From Cricetulus griseus (Eukaryota; Chordata; Mammalia; Rodentia; Cricetidae): a stretch of 64,000 nt of DNA. Position numbers and translations under genes: made by a program. Each line of letters starts with the position of its first letter. Positions within the stretch are counted from its first letter, which is position 1. Location: assembly GCF_003668045.3 (NCBI RefSeq), contig NW_023276807.1, positions 233,063,667 to 233,127,666 of the forward strand. Reading direction: 5' to 3'. Under the pieces are notes generated by a model. That model ran no database searches, was not told the origin of the DNA, and saw only the letters and a program-made list of their open reading frames with translations. Positions 10,878-21,984 of this stretch are shown one piece after another.

Positions 10878-11043
10878 CTAGGGGCGGGAGAGACAGCTCA
10901 TTGGTTAAGAGCACTGGCTGCTGTTCCAGAGGTCCTGAATTCAATTCCCAGCAACCACATCACGGTTCCCAACCATCTGTCATGAGATGCGGTGCCCTCT
11001 TCTGGACTGCAGGCATGCAGGCAGGCAGAACACTATACACAAC
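10878..11043 (+). repeat. B2 SINE
   Basis: 'ggggcgggagagacagctca', 'gagcactggctgctgttcca', 'caattcccagcaaccacatc' and 'gtgccctcttctggactgca' in order. Its tail runs into a GATA array. Confidence 0.92.
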
Positions 11044-11091
<48 letters not shown>

Positions 11092-11092
11092 G
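11044..11092. repeat. (GATA)n microsatellite
   Basis: About twelve uninterrupted GATA units at the 3' end of the B2, probably grown from the SINE tail. Confidence 0.98.
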
Positions 11093-11394
11093 GAACTTAA
11101 TACAGTGCTAGGTGAGCAATTAATACCGTTTCTTACTATTCAACAAAAATATATTATCTCCCTCTAAAAATATGAAGCACTGTATAATCTAATTATTGAA
11201 TGTTTTATTAATACAATTTGTGTTCTTGCGTGGATTGTAAAAATTCAAATTTTATTTTTGCATTTTTGCAATATAATGAACTATGTCCAAATTTAAAAGC
11301 TAAAGTCTTAAAAAAGCAAACGTGTTACCTACCCAAAAAAAAAAAAAAAAAACTAATGAAAATTAGCAAAGAAATGGATGACAAATACTTCTGG

Positions 11395-11545
11395 AACTAG
11401 AGAGATGGTTGCAGTGGCAAAAGGCTTGGACCAGACCCCACATAAAAATCCAGGAGGCAGAAGCAGGTGGATCTTTGATGAGGCCATCCTAGCCTATATA
11501 GTGAGTTCTAGGCCAGCCAGGGCTACATGAGACCCTCTCCCAATA
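11395..11545 (+). repeat. Diverged B1-related SINE
   Basis: Partial SINE head 'ctagagagatggttgcagtg' followed by B1-like 'aggaggcagaagcaggtgga', 'agtgagttctaggccagcca' and 'gggctacatgagaccctc'. May be a degraded B4. Confidence 0.5.
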
Positions 11546-11582
11546 ATGAAGGAGGAAGAGGAAGAGGCCACCTCAGCAGCAA

Positions 11583-11800
11583 CAAGGCATGGTAACCTGC
11601 ATTTGTAATCCCAGCACTACGAGGCCGAGACAGGAGACTCCCTGGCACTGGCCAGCTATCCAGCCTACTCAGCCAGCCCCAGGTCCCAGTAAGAGACTGA
11701 TAAAAACAAGGTGGGTAGCTCCTGAGGGATGACAGCCTAGGCTTACCTCTGACCTACAAACACACGAACGTGCACCCAAACACATGGAACATACTCCTGC
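11583..11800 (+). repeat. B4-type SINE, 3' part
   Basis: 'aaggcatggtaacctgcatt', 'tgtaatcccagcactacgag', 'ggccagctatccagcctact' and 'caaggtgggtagctcctgag' then 'cttacctctgacctacaaac' before a CA-rich end, as in RSINE1/B4A. Confidence 0.6.
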
Positions 11801-12435
11801 CAAACTTTTTACAATGTCTATATGTGGACATGAATATTTCAAAAAGAGGAGCCTTGAAATATTTTTTCAAAGATACCAATTTTATCTTCTATATCAACAT
11901 GATATAAATAAGTTTATTATTTCAATTCTCTACTGAACACCTTCAACTATGAGGCATCTGATACTAAAAGATTTTTTAGTAATAAGGATGTATATAATTC
12001 ATCTACTCAATTCTTTATTGTTGAATACTTTTATCATAAAAAATGAGAAATATTTTTCAGGTTAACCATTGGAAGAGCTGGGAATTTATTGACTGTGTGA
12101 TGGTTCATGATAAATTTCAGAGGGAGGATATAGAAAGTTTTGATTTTTCTTTTTTCAGTGTTGTTTTTAAACTCCCTGCCTGAAGTATGCAAATATTTCT
12201 CTTTTTAACTATGCTAGTACTTTAAGGACTCCATTTATTACATGTCTGATTATTAGCCCAACTAAAAATTACATAATGTGAGATAGGCTTTAAAGTTTTA
12301 ACTAAATGGTGACCCAGTTGCCATTAATTTGAAATAGTTTACTTAAAGTATATTTGTGAACACATTTTTTTTCTGGTTACACTAATCTATTTCTTTCCAT
12401 ATCCAAGCCAAATTACTTTTACAATGTGTTGTTTT
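11801..12435. other. AT-rich, no gene recognised
   Basis: Long AT-rich intronic stretch without transposon signatures or usable reading frames. Confidence 0.6.
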
Positions 12436-12439
12436 GTTT

Positions 12440-12590
12440 TGTTTCTTTGTTTCAGACAACAACTCACTGTATAGCCTTGGCTGTCCTGGAACTCCCTGTG
12501 TAGACCAGGCTGGCCCCAAACTCACAGAGATCCGCCTGCCTCTGCCTTGAGTATTAGGATAAAGGGCAGGTACTTCCACACCCAGCCCTA
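12440..12590 (-). repeat. B1 SINE
   Basis: Reverse B1: 'tgtatagccttggctgtcct', 'ggaactccctgtgtagacca', 'aaactcacagagatccgcct' and a partly degraded head ending 'cacacccagcc'. Confidence 0.85.
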
Positions 12591-12727
12591 CAATCTTAGG
12601 CTACTTTATTATATCTGATTGCTAAGAAACTCTTCATCACTGTTCAGTGTATAGATAATATGTTATGGCATTTTGATTCATTTTAGTAATTTAGCTAAAA
12701 AAAAATTTTATCATGTTTGTTAGAGAA

Positions 12728-12865
12728 GGGCACTGGGGCACTCGCATGCCACAGTAGGCATGTAGAGGTCACAGGACAATTAAGGGGAGCTGGTTCTCTC
12801 CTTACAGAATGTGGTGCAAGTATCTTTACCATAACCACATCATCTGACCAGCCCATACCAGGTAA
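12728..12865 (-). repeat. B3-type SINE
   Basis: On the minus strand: 'gggctggtcagatgatgtgg' head and 'gagagaaccagctcccctta' then 'ttgtcctgtgacctctacat', matching the body of the 10660 copy in opposite orientation. Confidence 0.55.
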
Positions 12866-13044
12866 AATTCTAATAGATGTAATTATACAAAACTTACAAG
12901 TCAACTAGACAATTCACACAGCATATGTGTTCAAATCCATTTTGTACCTCAGTAAATTTTTGGCTTAATTTCTGTACATTTCTTGGGTTTATTTTCCAAT
13001 TTTACATCACTATTGAGTATATAGACAACTGTTCCTATACTTTT

Positions 13045-13202
13045 TTGTGTGTGTGGTTTTTCGAGACAGGGTTTCTCTGTGGCTTTGGAGGCTGTCCTGG
13101 AAGCAGCTCTTGTAGACCAGGGTGGTCTCGAACTCACAGAGATCCGCCTGCCTCTGCTTCCCAAGTGCTGGGATTAAAGGCGTGCACCACCACTGCCTGG
13201 CT
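13045..13202 (-). repeat. B1 SINE, well preserved
   Basis: Little-diverged reverse B1: 'tttcgagacagggtttctct' through 'ggctttggaggctgtcctgg' and 'ctcttgtagaccagggtgg' to 'gggattaaaggcgtgcacca'. The ggctttggaggctgtcc block is the cricetid-type variant. Confidence 0.95.
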
Positions 13203-13224
13203 CTATACTTACATTTTTATAATT

Positions 13225-13630
13225 TATAAGATACATTTTTAATTGTGATAAAACACACAAAACAAAATTTAACATCTTAACCATCAGTAGCTATGCAGTT
13301 CAGGGCACTAAGTATGTTGTTGGGCTATCATATGACCATCTATTACCAACTCTTGAATCTTGCAAGTGAAACCCATTAAACAACTACCCACTACCCTTCC
13401 CTCCCCAAGCCCAACAACCGCCACTCTCTCTGTGCCTGTGATTTTGACCTCACTTGCTGTTCCTTCATGGCTGAGTTGTCTCACTTGGCCTAATGTCTTC
13501 GTGTTCATCCACAACATAGCATGTATCAGACTTTCCTTTCTGAGTAAGTCGGAGTGATATTCCACTGTGTGTATTACCACGTTTTAGCTATTCAATATTC
13601 ATCAATACACATCTGAGTTATTCCTTTGGG
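13225..13630 (-). mobile_element. Old LINE-1 3' end (L1M type)
   Basis: Reverse complement of an old mammalian L1 3' region. The 'taattgtgataaaacacaca' and 'aaatttaacatcttaacca' blocks at the left are the L1 3' terminus. 'cccattaaacaactacccac', 'ttcatccacaacatagcatg' and 'gatattccactgtgtgtatt' follow inward. Truncated, with no coding capacity. Predates the rodent SINEs around it. Confidence 0.8.
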
Positions 13631-13637
13631 GTGGGGA

Positions 13638-14032
13638 TGCTGGGTAGTTTTATGACAACTTGACTCAAGCTACAGTCATCTGAGAGGAGGGCTGAAGGCA
13701 GGCTGAAGGCAGGCCTGTAGGCCATTTTCCTAGCTAACAACAGACGTGGAAGGACCAAGGCCATTGTGGGTGGATACACTCCTGGGCTGGTGGTCGCAGA
13801 TGCTATAAGAAAGCAAGCTGAGAAAGCCGTGGGGAGCAAGCCAGTGAGCAGCACTCCTCCTCCGAGGCCTCTGTATTAGTTCCTGCCTCCAGGTCTGCCC
13901 TGTTAGGGTCTCTGCCCTGGTTTCCCTCAGTAATGGACTGTGATGTGGAAGTATAAACTTAAACCCTCTCCTTCCCAAGTTACTTTTGGTCATGGTATTT
14001 CATCACAACAATATTAACTCTAACTACGACAA
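13638..14032 (+). mobile_element. Non-autonomous hAT-Charlie element (URR1-type)
   Basis: Rodent DNA transposon copy starting 'tgctgggtagttttatgaca', with 'cctgggctggtggtcgcaga', 'aagaaagcaagctgagaaag', 'attagttcctgcctccaggt' and a 'catggtatttcatcacaaca' end. No transposase. The same element occurs at 23700, 48471 (reverse) and 57055 (reverse). Family name recalled; strand is relative only. Confidence 0.75.
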
Positions 14033-14949
14033 GGGGGGTCTTATATAAGTAATGCTTCGGTCTGCATGGAGTTTTAATGTTTAGCATGTCACATGTTTAT
14101 ATTGTACTAAGTTGTTCTGGCTTTGTCCGCCTATAGGTAATCACAATGAAGACCAGAATCCACCAGCTATTACTCTTAGTCACATGGGACCCCAGTCTTT
14201 CTCTCCCGAGTATCTTCCAGGAAACAAGCATTTCCTTCAGAGACATGATTAGACCCACCATCTCCCCCTCATCTTCCTGCATTCAGGGAAGCCAGGCACC
14301 TGTGTTGCCCTACTTGGTTCAGCCTCTATATTATCTCATAAACATAGGAGTCTTAGAGAATAATGCCACCCGTGACTTTTTTTCCCAGTCCCCCTATTAT
14401 ATCTACTCCTTCCCACCCACAGAAAGAATAAGGAGGCAACAAGCAAGAGTGACTTTTGCTTTAAGAGAAGAGCCATGACTGCTCAGATGGTCCCAGCTGA
14501 GGACCTTAGGACTGCTGTGACAGAACGGATGATGACAAGGTAGATGTGTTCGTTACAACAGAAAGGTTGGATCTCCTTCAACATTCTCTTCTTCTTACTG
14601 TGGAATATTATCTGTGGTAACAATGTCTGTCTACTCCTCAAATGAGACCCAATCTAAAAAACAGGTTTACAAACAAATAACCTTGTTTTCAGGCTTCTCA
14701 GACACAGACCAAGAATTCCTTCCCCACGACTGTGAGATATTATAGCCTAGTCTGCTGTGTCCTTCTGAAGATAGGGGGCACCCTATGGGGAAAGAGCCAT
14801 TCACCTCAACATTCCTGAACCTGCTACTGGCATCTACTGCTTGCTGGGCTTGAGCAGAGGGCTTTATCTCATCTCCCCACAACAGCCTACTAGGGTTTCC
14901 TGTGGAGAACTGGGGCTTTCAGATGTTATGCAGCTTGCCTAATAAGAAC
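14033..14949. other. No gene recognised
   Basis: Unassigned sequence. A 110-codon plus frame (14146-14478) has no protein similarity I recognise and no supporting splice context. Confidence 0.5.
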
Positions 14950-15056
14950 TGGAACTAGAGCTGGATGCGATGGTGTGTGCCTATAATTCCACCCCTTGGG
15001 AGACAAGAGGAAATGAGTTTGAGACCACCCTGGGCTGTATAGTGAGTTCAAGGCTA

Positions 15057-15093
<37 letters not shown>
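14950..15093 (+). repeat. Diverged B1 with (CA)n tail
   Basis: 'gctggatgcgatggtgtgtg', 'cctataattccacccctt', 'tttgagaccaccctgggctg' and 'tatagtgagttcaaggct' are B1-like. A pure (CA)n tract occupies about 15058-15093. Confidence 0.65.
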
Positions 15094-15095
<2 letters not shown>

Positions 15096-15539
15096 CGCCA
15101 TTGGAACCAGAACCCACTTTGTGTTATTTCACAGTTTTATGTGTATTTTTTAAATTCCAGTTTGTGGAGACTTTCTCTTTCATTTTCTAAGTAAATTGTT
15201 CTTTGGATTTTTCCAAAAGGAGGTATACCAAACTTCACATACAATATCTGGAGATTTTTCCCAGCAAAACCTATTATTAATTCATCTCTAAACTATATCT
15301 AAAATAATTGAAGCTGTGTAGTTTCTATTAATAGTCTTTCATTTTTCTTTTTTAATTTGAATAACTATTCTTGTGCCTAATTCCATCTCTAAACCTTCTC
15401 TCCCACTACTTCTCAGTCTCATAGTCACTCTTGGGACCTCCCATTGGTGGGATTTCCCCTCCAGTTTCCCTATCACCTCTTGCCTGGCCACGCCTAGACA
15501 ACCTACATGCAACACTGTCTATTACAGCTCTCCATTTAC
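15094..15539. other. No gene recognised
   Basis: AT-rich then C/T-rich sequence. Its right half could be further L2-derived sequence but is too diverged to call. Confidence 0.45.
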
Positions 15540-15890
15540 TCTGTCTCTGCAGCCGATCACCGTCCCATGCCAGGCTGACAGTGCCTACGTGACATTCCTG
15601 GACACTCCCCTCAGCCTGGTATTCACACTGCATTCCTCAGGCCCCCCTTGGCTTCCACTTTCCAAGTCCTCCACCCCTCCATCAACTATCTCCTAGCCTT
15701 CCCTGCTCTCCAGGTCTCCACTGTCATCTCTCCACCTAGATTCTCAGTTGAGAACTTAGCTTACCATTTTACTGAGAAAATCAAAACTATCAAAGAACTT
15801 CAGGAAGTAGCCCTCCCCCATCTGCCACTTGCTGAGGCTAAGCTGATGGCTGCCTCAGCCATCCCAACCTGTTTGTAAGACTCCCTGTCT
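15540..15890 (+). mobile_element. LINE-2 fragment (probable)
   Basis: C/T-rich segment containing 'gagaacttagcttaccattt' and 'tactgagaaaatcaaaacta' then a 'gaacttcaggaagtag' block. This matches the order of the L2 region just before its reverse transcriptase as I remember it. Old and diverged; open frames here are remnants or chance. Confidence 0.5.
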
Positions 15891-15974
15891 TCTCTCTTTG
15901 TTGTGGCTACTCTTCCCTTTCAACTGGATGGCCCTCTTTGGTTCACATAGCTTTACTTCTTTAAAAAAAAAAAA

Positions 15975-16151
15975 TAGAGGCCAGGTGGTGGTGGCACACG
16001 CCTTTAATCCCAGCACTGAGGAGGCAGAGGCAGGCAGATCTCTGTGAGTTCCAGGACAGCTAGGGCTACACACAGAGAAACCCTGTCTCAGGAAAACAAA
16101 AAAACAAACAAAAAAAACCCAAAAAAACAAAACAAACAAACAAACAAAAAA
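15975..16151 (+). repeat. B1 SINE with A-rich (CAAA)n tail
   Basis: B1 with a 29-bp deletion of the middle ('gagttccaggacagctaggg' follows 'tctctgt' directly), ending 'gagaaaccctgtctcagg' and a long A/CAAA tail. Confidence 0.88.
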
Positions 16152-16159
16152 CCTGTTTT

Positions 16160-16315
16160 CAGATTGAAGAGGTGACTCATGGGTCAGGGCAGGGCACTAC
16201 TGCTCTTGTAGAGAAACCAAGTTCAGTTCACAGAGCTCAAGTCAGGTGACTCACAACCACCAGTAACTCCAGTTCCAGAGGATATGATGTCTCCACAGGC
16301 ACCTGCACACAAATG

Positions 16316-16368
<53 letters not shown>

Positions 16369-16372
16369 TAAA
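16160..16372 (+). repeat. B2/B3-type SINE with (CA)n tail
   Basis: Diverged tRNA-derived SINE: 'ttgaagaggtgactcatggg', 'ctactgctcttgtagagaa', 'ggtgactcacaaccaccagt' and 'cacaggcacctgcacac', followed by a (CA)n array at 16317-16367. Confidence 0.65.
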
Positions 16373-16402
16373 AATAAAATTAAAAAGAAAAAATTGGTTT
16401 CA

Positions 16403-16578
16403 CAGGCTGGAGAGATGGCTCAGTGGTTAAAGAGCACTGACTGCTCTTCCAGAGGACCCAGGTTCAATTCCCAGCACCCACATGGCAGCTCACAGCTGCC
16501 TATAATTCCAGTTCCAGGAGACCCAACACTCATGGCAAAACACCAAGTATATAAAATAAAAATAAATAATTTTTTTAA
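16403..16578 (+). repeat. B2 SINE
   Basis: 'caggctggagagatggctca', 'gactgctcttccagaggacc', 'caattcccagcacccacatg', 'gcagctcacagctgcctat' and an AATAAAAATAAAT tail. Confidence 0.93.
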
Positions 16579-16752
16579 AAGCTTGGGTTCACTTAAATGA
16601 AGCACTCACTTGACCTTCAAAGCCCTCTCTAACTATGGCTTCATCTCTCTGCTGTCTTCTAGATTTTAAATACTGGCTTTGTTCTCAAGGTCAAAAGTGC
16701 TCCCTTGGTCCACCAACTGTACTCCTCCTATAGAATCCTAACAACCTGCATC

Positions 16753-17285
16753 TGAAGGAATCAGCTTCCCTTTTGGCAGCCATAACGGCCAAACACGTGT
16801 TTCTATGACCTTGCCCTAGACACTAGAAAGTGAGATTCCTGTCTCATGACAGGGAACCAATCGGAAGTTAGCTGGTGGCGCTATGCTTTATGGCTCTGGG
16901 TGTGCTTTACGGACAAGCTCACAGCAATAACGTAGAGAGCATAGCAACCACCCTGGGAGGGCCTATGGGCCATAACAACCAGTTGACCAATCAACACAGG
17001 GCAAGCCCTCCAAGCCTGGAGGCACACCAATCCTGAGCCTGTGCATACCCCTAGACACTCCCCTTACGCTGCCCTATAAAGATCTATGTGCAGCGGCTTC
17101 AAGCCGTCTTTTCTAGCTGCCCGCCATGGCGGGTGGGTGAAAGACCCGAGCTAACATGGGGTTAGCTCGTTAAATTACAATAAAGCCTCGGGCAGTTTGC
17201 AGCAAGCTCTCGAATCTGCCTGGTGATTGGGGTGACCGCAAAGGTGGCCTGGGACCCTGATACTTGAGTTTTCAGGGGTCTAACA
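16753..17285 (+). mobile_element. Solo LTR, class I ERV (copy 1)
   Basis: 533-bp LTR beginning TGAAGGAATC and ending GGTCTAACA, flanked by a 4-bp target duplication CATC (16749-16752 and 17286-17289), the size typical of gammaretrovirus-like elements. It has CCAAT motifs, a TATAAAG at 17075-17081 and an AATAAA at 17179-17184, so its promoter reads plus, antisense to Dgkh. No internal viral sequence remains, which implies LTR-LTR recombination. A near-identical family member starts 203 bp to the right. Confidence 0.85.
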
Positions 17286-17488
17286 CATCTAAGCCTAATT
17301 ACATGCTCGAAGGTGCTAAATTGTCAAGGACAGTGTCTCAGAAGCCTGTCTGCTCAGCCCCCCCACTGACCTCCAACTTTTTCCCTGCTACTCAGCAACC
17401 CTCCCACACACATTGCTCCAGGAACCCTGGCCTCACAACCTACTGGGTAGTGTCAGGTGTGACCTCACAGATTTTCTTAACATCCTCT

Positions 17489-18044
17489 TGAAGGGACCTG
17501 CTCCCCTTTCGGCAGCCATAACAGCCGAACACGTGCTTGCCATAAACCTGCCTTGGTCACTTAGAGGTCAGATGCCTGTCTCGTGACAAGGAACCCATCA
17601 GAAGTTAGTCACTAGAAAGTCAGATGCCTGTCTCGTGACAAGGAGCCAATCAGAAGTTAGCTGGGTGTGCTTTACGGATAAGCGCACAGCAATGAGGCAC
17701 AAAGCATAGCAACCACCCTGGGAGGGCCTATGGGCCATAACAACCAGTTGACCAATCAACACAGGGCAAGCCCTCCAAGCCTGGAGGCACACCAATCCTG
17801 AACCTGTGCGTACCCCTAGACACTCCCCTTACACTGTCCTATAAGATCTCTTGGGAGACCCTAGGAACCGTCTTTTCTAGCCATCGGCCATGGCGGGTGG
17901 TTGCCGGAGCTAACATGGGGTTAGCTCGTTAAATTACAATAAAGGCTCGTGCAGTTTGCAGCAAGCTCTCGAATCCGCCTGGTGATTGGAGTGACTGAGA
18001 GCGTGGCCTGGGACCCCGATAACTGAGTTTCCGGAGGTCTAACA
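17489..18044 (+). mobile_element. Solo LTR, class I ERV (copy 2)
   Basis: 556-bp LTR of the same family, TGAAGGGACC to GGTCTAACA, with flanks CTCT (17485-17488) and ATCT (18045-18048), an imperfect 4-bp duplication. Its U3 carries a tandem duplication of 52 bp (17558-17609 and 17610-17661, both containing TCAGATGCCTGTCTCGTGAC); copy 1 has one unit. TATAAGA lies at 17840-17846 and AATAAA at 17938-17943. Copy 1 has an extra ~25-bp block (around 16880) absent here. Confidence 0.85.
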
Positions 18045-18082
18045 ATCTCTTCTTTCTGCTTAGTCTGGAAGCTCATAGACTG

Positions 18083-18131
18083 AGAGGGGGGAAACGGAAG
18101 GAGGGAAGCAGAGAGGGAGAGAGAGGGAGAG
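18083..18131. repeat. GA-rich low-complexity tract
   Basis: Purine-only stretch of GGGA and GAGA units immediately right of the second LTR. Confidence 0.85.
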
Positions 18132-18349
18132 TCACGGGATCAATACTATTCTCACAATAATGCCAAAATGTATGAAAGCCACCAAGAACTGTCATATTTT
18201 CCTCTGCGTATTAACATGCCATCCAGCCCATACCATTTCACCTGCATAGGAGGAAGTGAAGAAACGTGAGAGACAGCCTGAGCCCTGCAATGGAACCTAG
18301 GTAAAGAAAGGATTATACAAAATCCCTGACATACTTCAGAAATAGTTTG

Positions 18350-18452
18350 GAAGGTGGCAGTGGGGGTACACGCCTGTAATCCTAGCACTTGTGGGGTGGA
18401 GGTGGAAAGGACCAGGACTTCAAAGCCTTTGAGACCCTGTCTCAAAAAAGCC
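18350..18452 (+). repeat. Diverged B1 SINE
   Basis: 'gggggtacacgcctgtaatc', 'ctagcacttgtggggtggag' and 'tttgagaccctgtctcaa' with a shortened middle. Confidence 0.6.
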
Positions 18453-18459
18453 AAAGGAA

Positions 18460-20044
18460 TAAGAACTACTTAGACCTTTGTGCCTGAAGTTACCCAAAAC
18501 CAAAGTGTCTCAGTTAGATCCCATGACACAGCTGTCACTAAGTTGAAGTTTGGGTTTATATCTGGACTTACGGGGAGGATGGTACCTGGGTTTCTTCTGC
18601 ATTTGTTATGACCTAGGTGATGAGAACGTCTGCTCTATCCCTCACCAGTGCTATGGGAATGCCTGTGAGAACACATGGCTTGTCCTGTCCCCCTCCCCGG
18701 AAGACATCTTCTGAAAAGCTTTTTTCCAGTAAACTTACTTGAGAGCAAATTTATTTTCTCTTTAACTGAACACCCTGCCTGCTTCACACGTATTATCTCC
18801 CAACCGTCCGAGTCTCACAGCCAGCCAGCCATATTTTACTAGAGCCCGACACGGAGTGTGGAATGCAAGAAAAATAAAAGCACACAGAAATAAATCAGTG
18901 AGAGAAACAGGGAAAGCAGGCCATCTCGAGTGGGCAGAATGACACGGCACACATTGAGGAAACACCTGCCTTGCTCTGGAAAACAGGTAAGACTCTAACA
19001 TGAAGGGCCAGAGGGTGACAGGAGCAGAAACCCCACTAGAACGGCCTCCAGTACCCGGTACCTCTACAGCTCTCAACACCTCACTGAGCTCTGTGTGAAT
19101 GTATTTCTCATCTGTCTTTTCTTTTCTGCCCTGGAATTTCCTCTTACAAATCAATGTTTCAGCGTCTCTCTGAGCATCCACACAGACACAAAGTCAAAAG
19201 GGCCAACCAACGCCCCACACAGGGATGTGTAGAGACCCATCTAAGACCTCCTCCTCTGGGTATCTTCTGCTGACTCTTCTGACACCCACTTCTGACCGTC
19301 TGCGTGCTTCCCATCTTGCATTGCAGCCCCACTGACCTCCTCACCCGTGCAGCTGCTGCTCCTGCTGTGTAGAGGGCTTTTCTGAAGAGCCGCACACATA
19401 GACAGACCTCCTCCTTCAACTCACTGCACCCACTGAACCCCGCTAGCATGGCTCCTTACTCTCTGTAGCACTTCTCATCTTCGCATATACCATGTTTAGA
19501 AGCTCACAAATGCTTCCTGCTCTATACGAGGCACCTACCTCAGTACTTGAACTGCTGTATTTTTAGAATTCATGAACTGAGGTGTGACAAGGATTAAAAA
19601 CGGAAGGCACACACAGGTGATGCATGGTACAGAAAGTGTTCTCAAATGAATGTGGTGGCTCTTGCCTGTAATACCAGCACTCTAGAATCTAAGGTAAAAT
19701 AATCACCATTTCCAAGTCACCCTGCATTAGCGCACCACTCGTACACACACAGAGACACACACACACACACTCTTACACTTTTATATACTTATTGCAAGGC
19801 CTGTATGTTGTTGTTGCTGTTGTTTTAGAGATGGAGGGGTGGTATTGGGGGTATTTTTGCTATTTTTATGAGGATATAGAACGTTGTTATCTTCGTCATA
19901 CTAACCTCACACCATCCTCCTGCCTCACTTTTCTGAGTGGCTGAAACAGCAAACACACACCACTATGTTTGGCCATTTCAGAAAGACACAAGTACCTTTC
20001 TACCTAGTATTTTGCCTACAAAGTGAATGACCTTTCTGTTTTAT
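18460..20044. other. No gene recognised
   Basis: Mostly unassigned. It holds a 139-codon minus frame at 18762-19181, a short B1 remnant near 19650-19690 and a small (CA)n at about 19743-19770. None of the frames resembles a known protein and no paired splice sites stand out. Confidence 0.5.
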
Positions 20045-20180
20045 TTTGCTTTTTGACATAGGGTCTCACTGTATGGCCCTGACTCTAGACCAGGCTGACC
20101 TTGAACTCACAGAGATCCTCCTGCCCCGGCCTCCTGCCTTCTGGGCTTAAAGGCATATGTCACCATGACCAGCCAAATGG
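20045..20180 (-). repeat. B1 SINE, older
   Basis: 'gacatagggtctcactgtat', 'gaccaggctgaccttgaact' and 'cacagagatcctcctgcccc' mark a reverse, older B1. Confidence 0.75.
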
Positions 20181-21196
20181 CATTGTTTAACAGTTGGGTC
20201 AAATTACCTAAATTTTCAAGTGAAAAAAAAATCAAAGTCTGACACTAAAATTAAACTGCGGGATTAATGGTAGGGCAAGACCTCAAAGCCTTCTGTTCCT
20301 AACCCTTGAGCTCCAAGGACTACAGTGCAAGGTGCTCCAGAGGCTGCCTTCTGGCCCCAGAGATCCTTGCTAGGAAGCATTAAGAAACATCATGCAAGCA
20401 TGAGGGCCTGTAGTAAGCACCTGGCTTCTTCCTACCTCTCTGTGTTTCTCCTTCCTCTTTTCTCTTTCATCCCACCCCTGCCGTTACCAATATATTAAAT
20501 TCTATGATCCTACCTCTCACCCTGTTTTAGATTTCATAATACCTTTATGCAAATGAATCCTGGCTTTTATTGATAAACATGAGTAAACACTTAAAATGTA
20601 GATTTCAGATTTAAATACTTTAGATGAAATATCCATGAATTCTAATTAAAATTAATAAGAATCACTGAATCATTTTGGCTTTTTTTTTTTAATCCTCAGA
20701 GGTAGTAATTAAGAAGAAAATGTTTCTAGATATCTAATTTTCTAAACGGATTTTCAAAGAAAACTTAGTTTCTCACTTCTATAAGGTATGATGGTATTTT
20801 TAAAAGGTCATGGTACAGCTTAAAAGAATCAAAAGGAGTAATTTTCCACTTGGCCTATTAAGATATATTTTTGGAAAAATATGAGTAAAATTTATTTTTA
20901 ACTAGGTAAAGAATGAAAAATGACAGGTTTTGGAGGCCAGTTTTTACCACCTGATTATTTTATCTAGAACAGAAAATGTACAGGAGTCTGTTCCTAAGCC
21001 AACCTGCATTTTAACTTGGACTATTAGTACAAACTCCTATACCACTTAAAAATTCTGCAATATTCTAATAGTTGACACATATGTAAGAATAAGTCCTATC
21101 TCCACCACACATGACACACAGTAGCAAAATGGACACCCATGAATCCAGTTTTAGAATGAGAATATTGTTTGTTCTTTGTCAAAAGACAAGATATTC
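20181..21196. other. AT-rich, no gene recognised
   Basis: Mostly AT-rich single-copy-looking intron sequence without recognisable elements. Confidence 0.6.
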
Positions 21197-21197
21197 T

Positions 21198-21280
21198 GTA
21201 GTCCAAGCTTGTCGGGAACTCACAGCAATTCCCCTGCCTGCCTCTGCCTTCCAAGTGCTGGAATTACAGGCATGAGCTTT
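21198..21280 (-). repeat. B1 5' half fragment
   Basis: 'aactcacagcaattcccctg', 'cctgcctctgccttccaagt' and 'gctggaattacaggcatgag'; the 3' half is absent. Confidence 0.7.
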
Positions 21281-21296
21281 AAAGAATCAGAGATAC

Positions 21297-21480
21297 TTGG
21301 GGGCTGGAGAGATGGCTCAGCGGTTAAGAGCACTGACTGCTCTTCCAGAGGTCCTGAATTCAATTCCCGGCAACCACATGGTGGCTCACAACCACCTTGA
21401 ATGAGATCTGGTACCCTCTGTTGGCATGGAGGCAGAAGACTGTATACATAATAAATAAATAAAATCTTTAAAAAAAAAAG
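21297..21480 (+). repeat. B2 SINE with target-site duplication
   Basis: Full-length, little-diverged B2 ending AATAAATAAATAAAATC plus poly(A). It is flanked by perfect 13-bp direct repeats GAATCAGAGATAC at 21284-21296 and 21481-21493, so this is a recent L1-mediated insertion. Confidence 0.97.
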
Positions 21481-21665
21481 GAATCAGAGATACAAAATTA
21501 TGTTCTGGCCATCAGGGAGTGCTGGTACTCATCGTACACATGAGGTTAGACATTCTACCTCCACACCAAATAAAGTTAACCAGATTTTCTTGATATAAAA
21601 TAAGAGCTACAGGTTTCCAAACAGCATCATAACCAAAGGCAGGAGAAAGGATTGCTACTGCTTAT

Positions 21666-21743
21666 GGGAAGGAAGGAAGGAAAGAAGGAAGGAAGGAAGG
21701 AAGGAAGGAAGGAAGGAAGGAAGGAAGGAAGGAAGGAAGGAAG
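21666..21743. repeat. (GGAA)n microsatellite
   Basis: About nineteen GGAA units with one AGAA variant. GGAA arrays can bind ETS factors, but this is only a composition statement. Confidence 0.98.
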
Positions 21744-21749
21744 CCAATA

Positions 21750-21982
21750 CAGGCTGGAGAGACGCTCCGCAGTTAAGAGTGCATGGTGCTCCTGCAGAGA
21801 GTCTGACTTTAGCTCCTAACACCAACATTAATTAGGTGGCTCACAACTGCCTGTAACTTCAACTCCAGGGGATCTGATGCCTTCTTTTGGCTTCCTTGGG
21901 CACCTCTATTCTATTCAAATGCACATATCCAAACATAGATGCACACTTATATACATAATTAAAAATGAAAATACTTTAAAAA
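21750..21982 (+). repeat. B2-type SINE, diverged
   Basis: 'ggctggagagacgctccgca' head, 'gtggctcacaactgcctgta', 'ctccaggggatctgatgcct' body and an A-rich end. Confidence 0.75.
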
Positions 21983-21984
21983 GC

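Noticed and set aside
16753..18044. A single provirus with two LTRs.
   Set aside because: The left LTR has its own CATC target duplication, the outer flanks of the pair do not match, and the 203-bp spacer shows no primer-binding site or viral sequence.
18762..19181. 139-codon minus-strand frame.
   Set aside because: No similarity, no splice context and ordinary composition; likely chance.
21297..21480. tRNA gene suggested by A- and B-box-like motifs (also in other B2, B3 and ID copies).
   Set aside because: The motifs belong to tRNA-derived SINEs with A-rich tails and target-site duplications.
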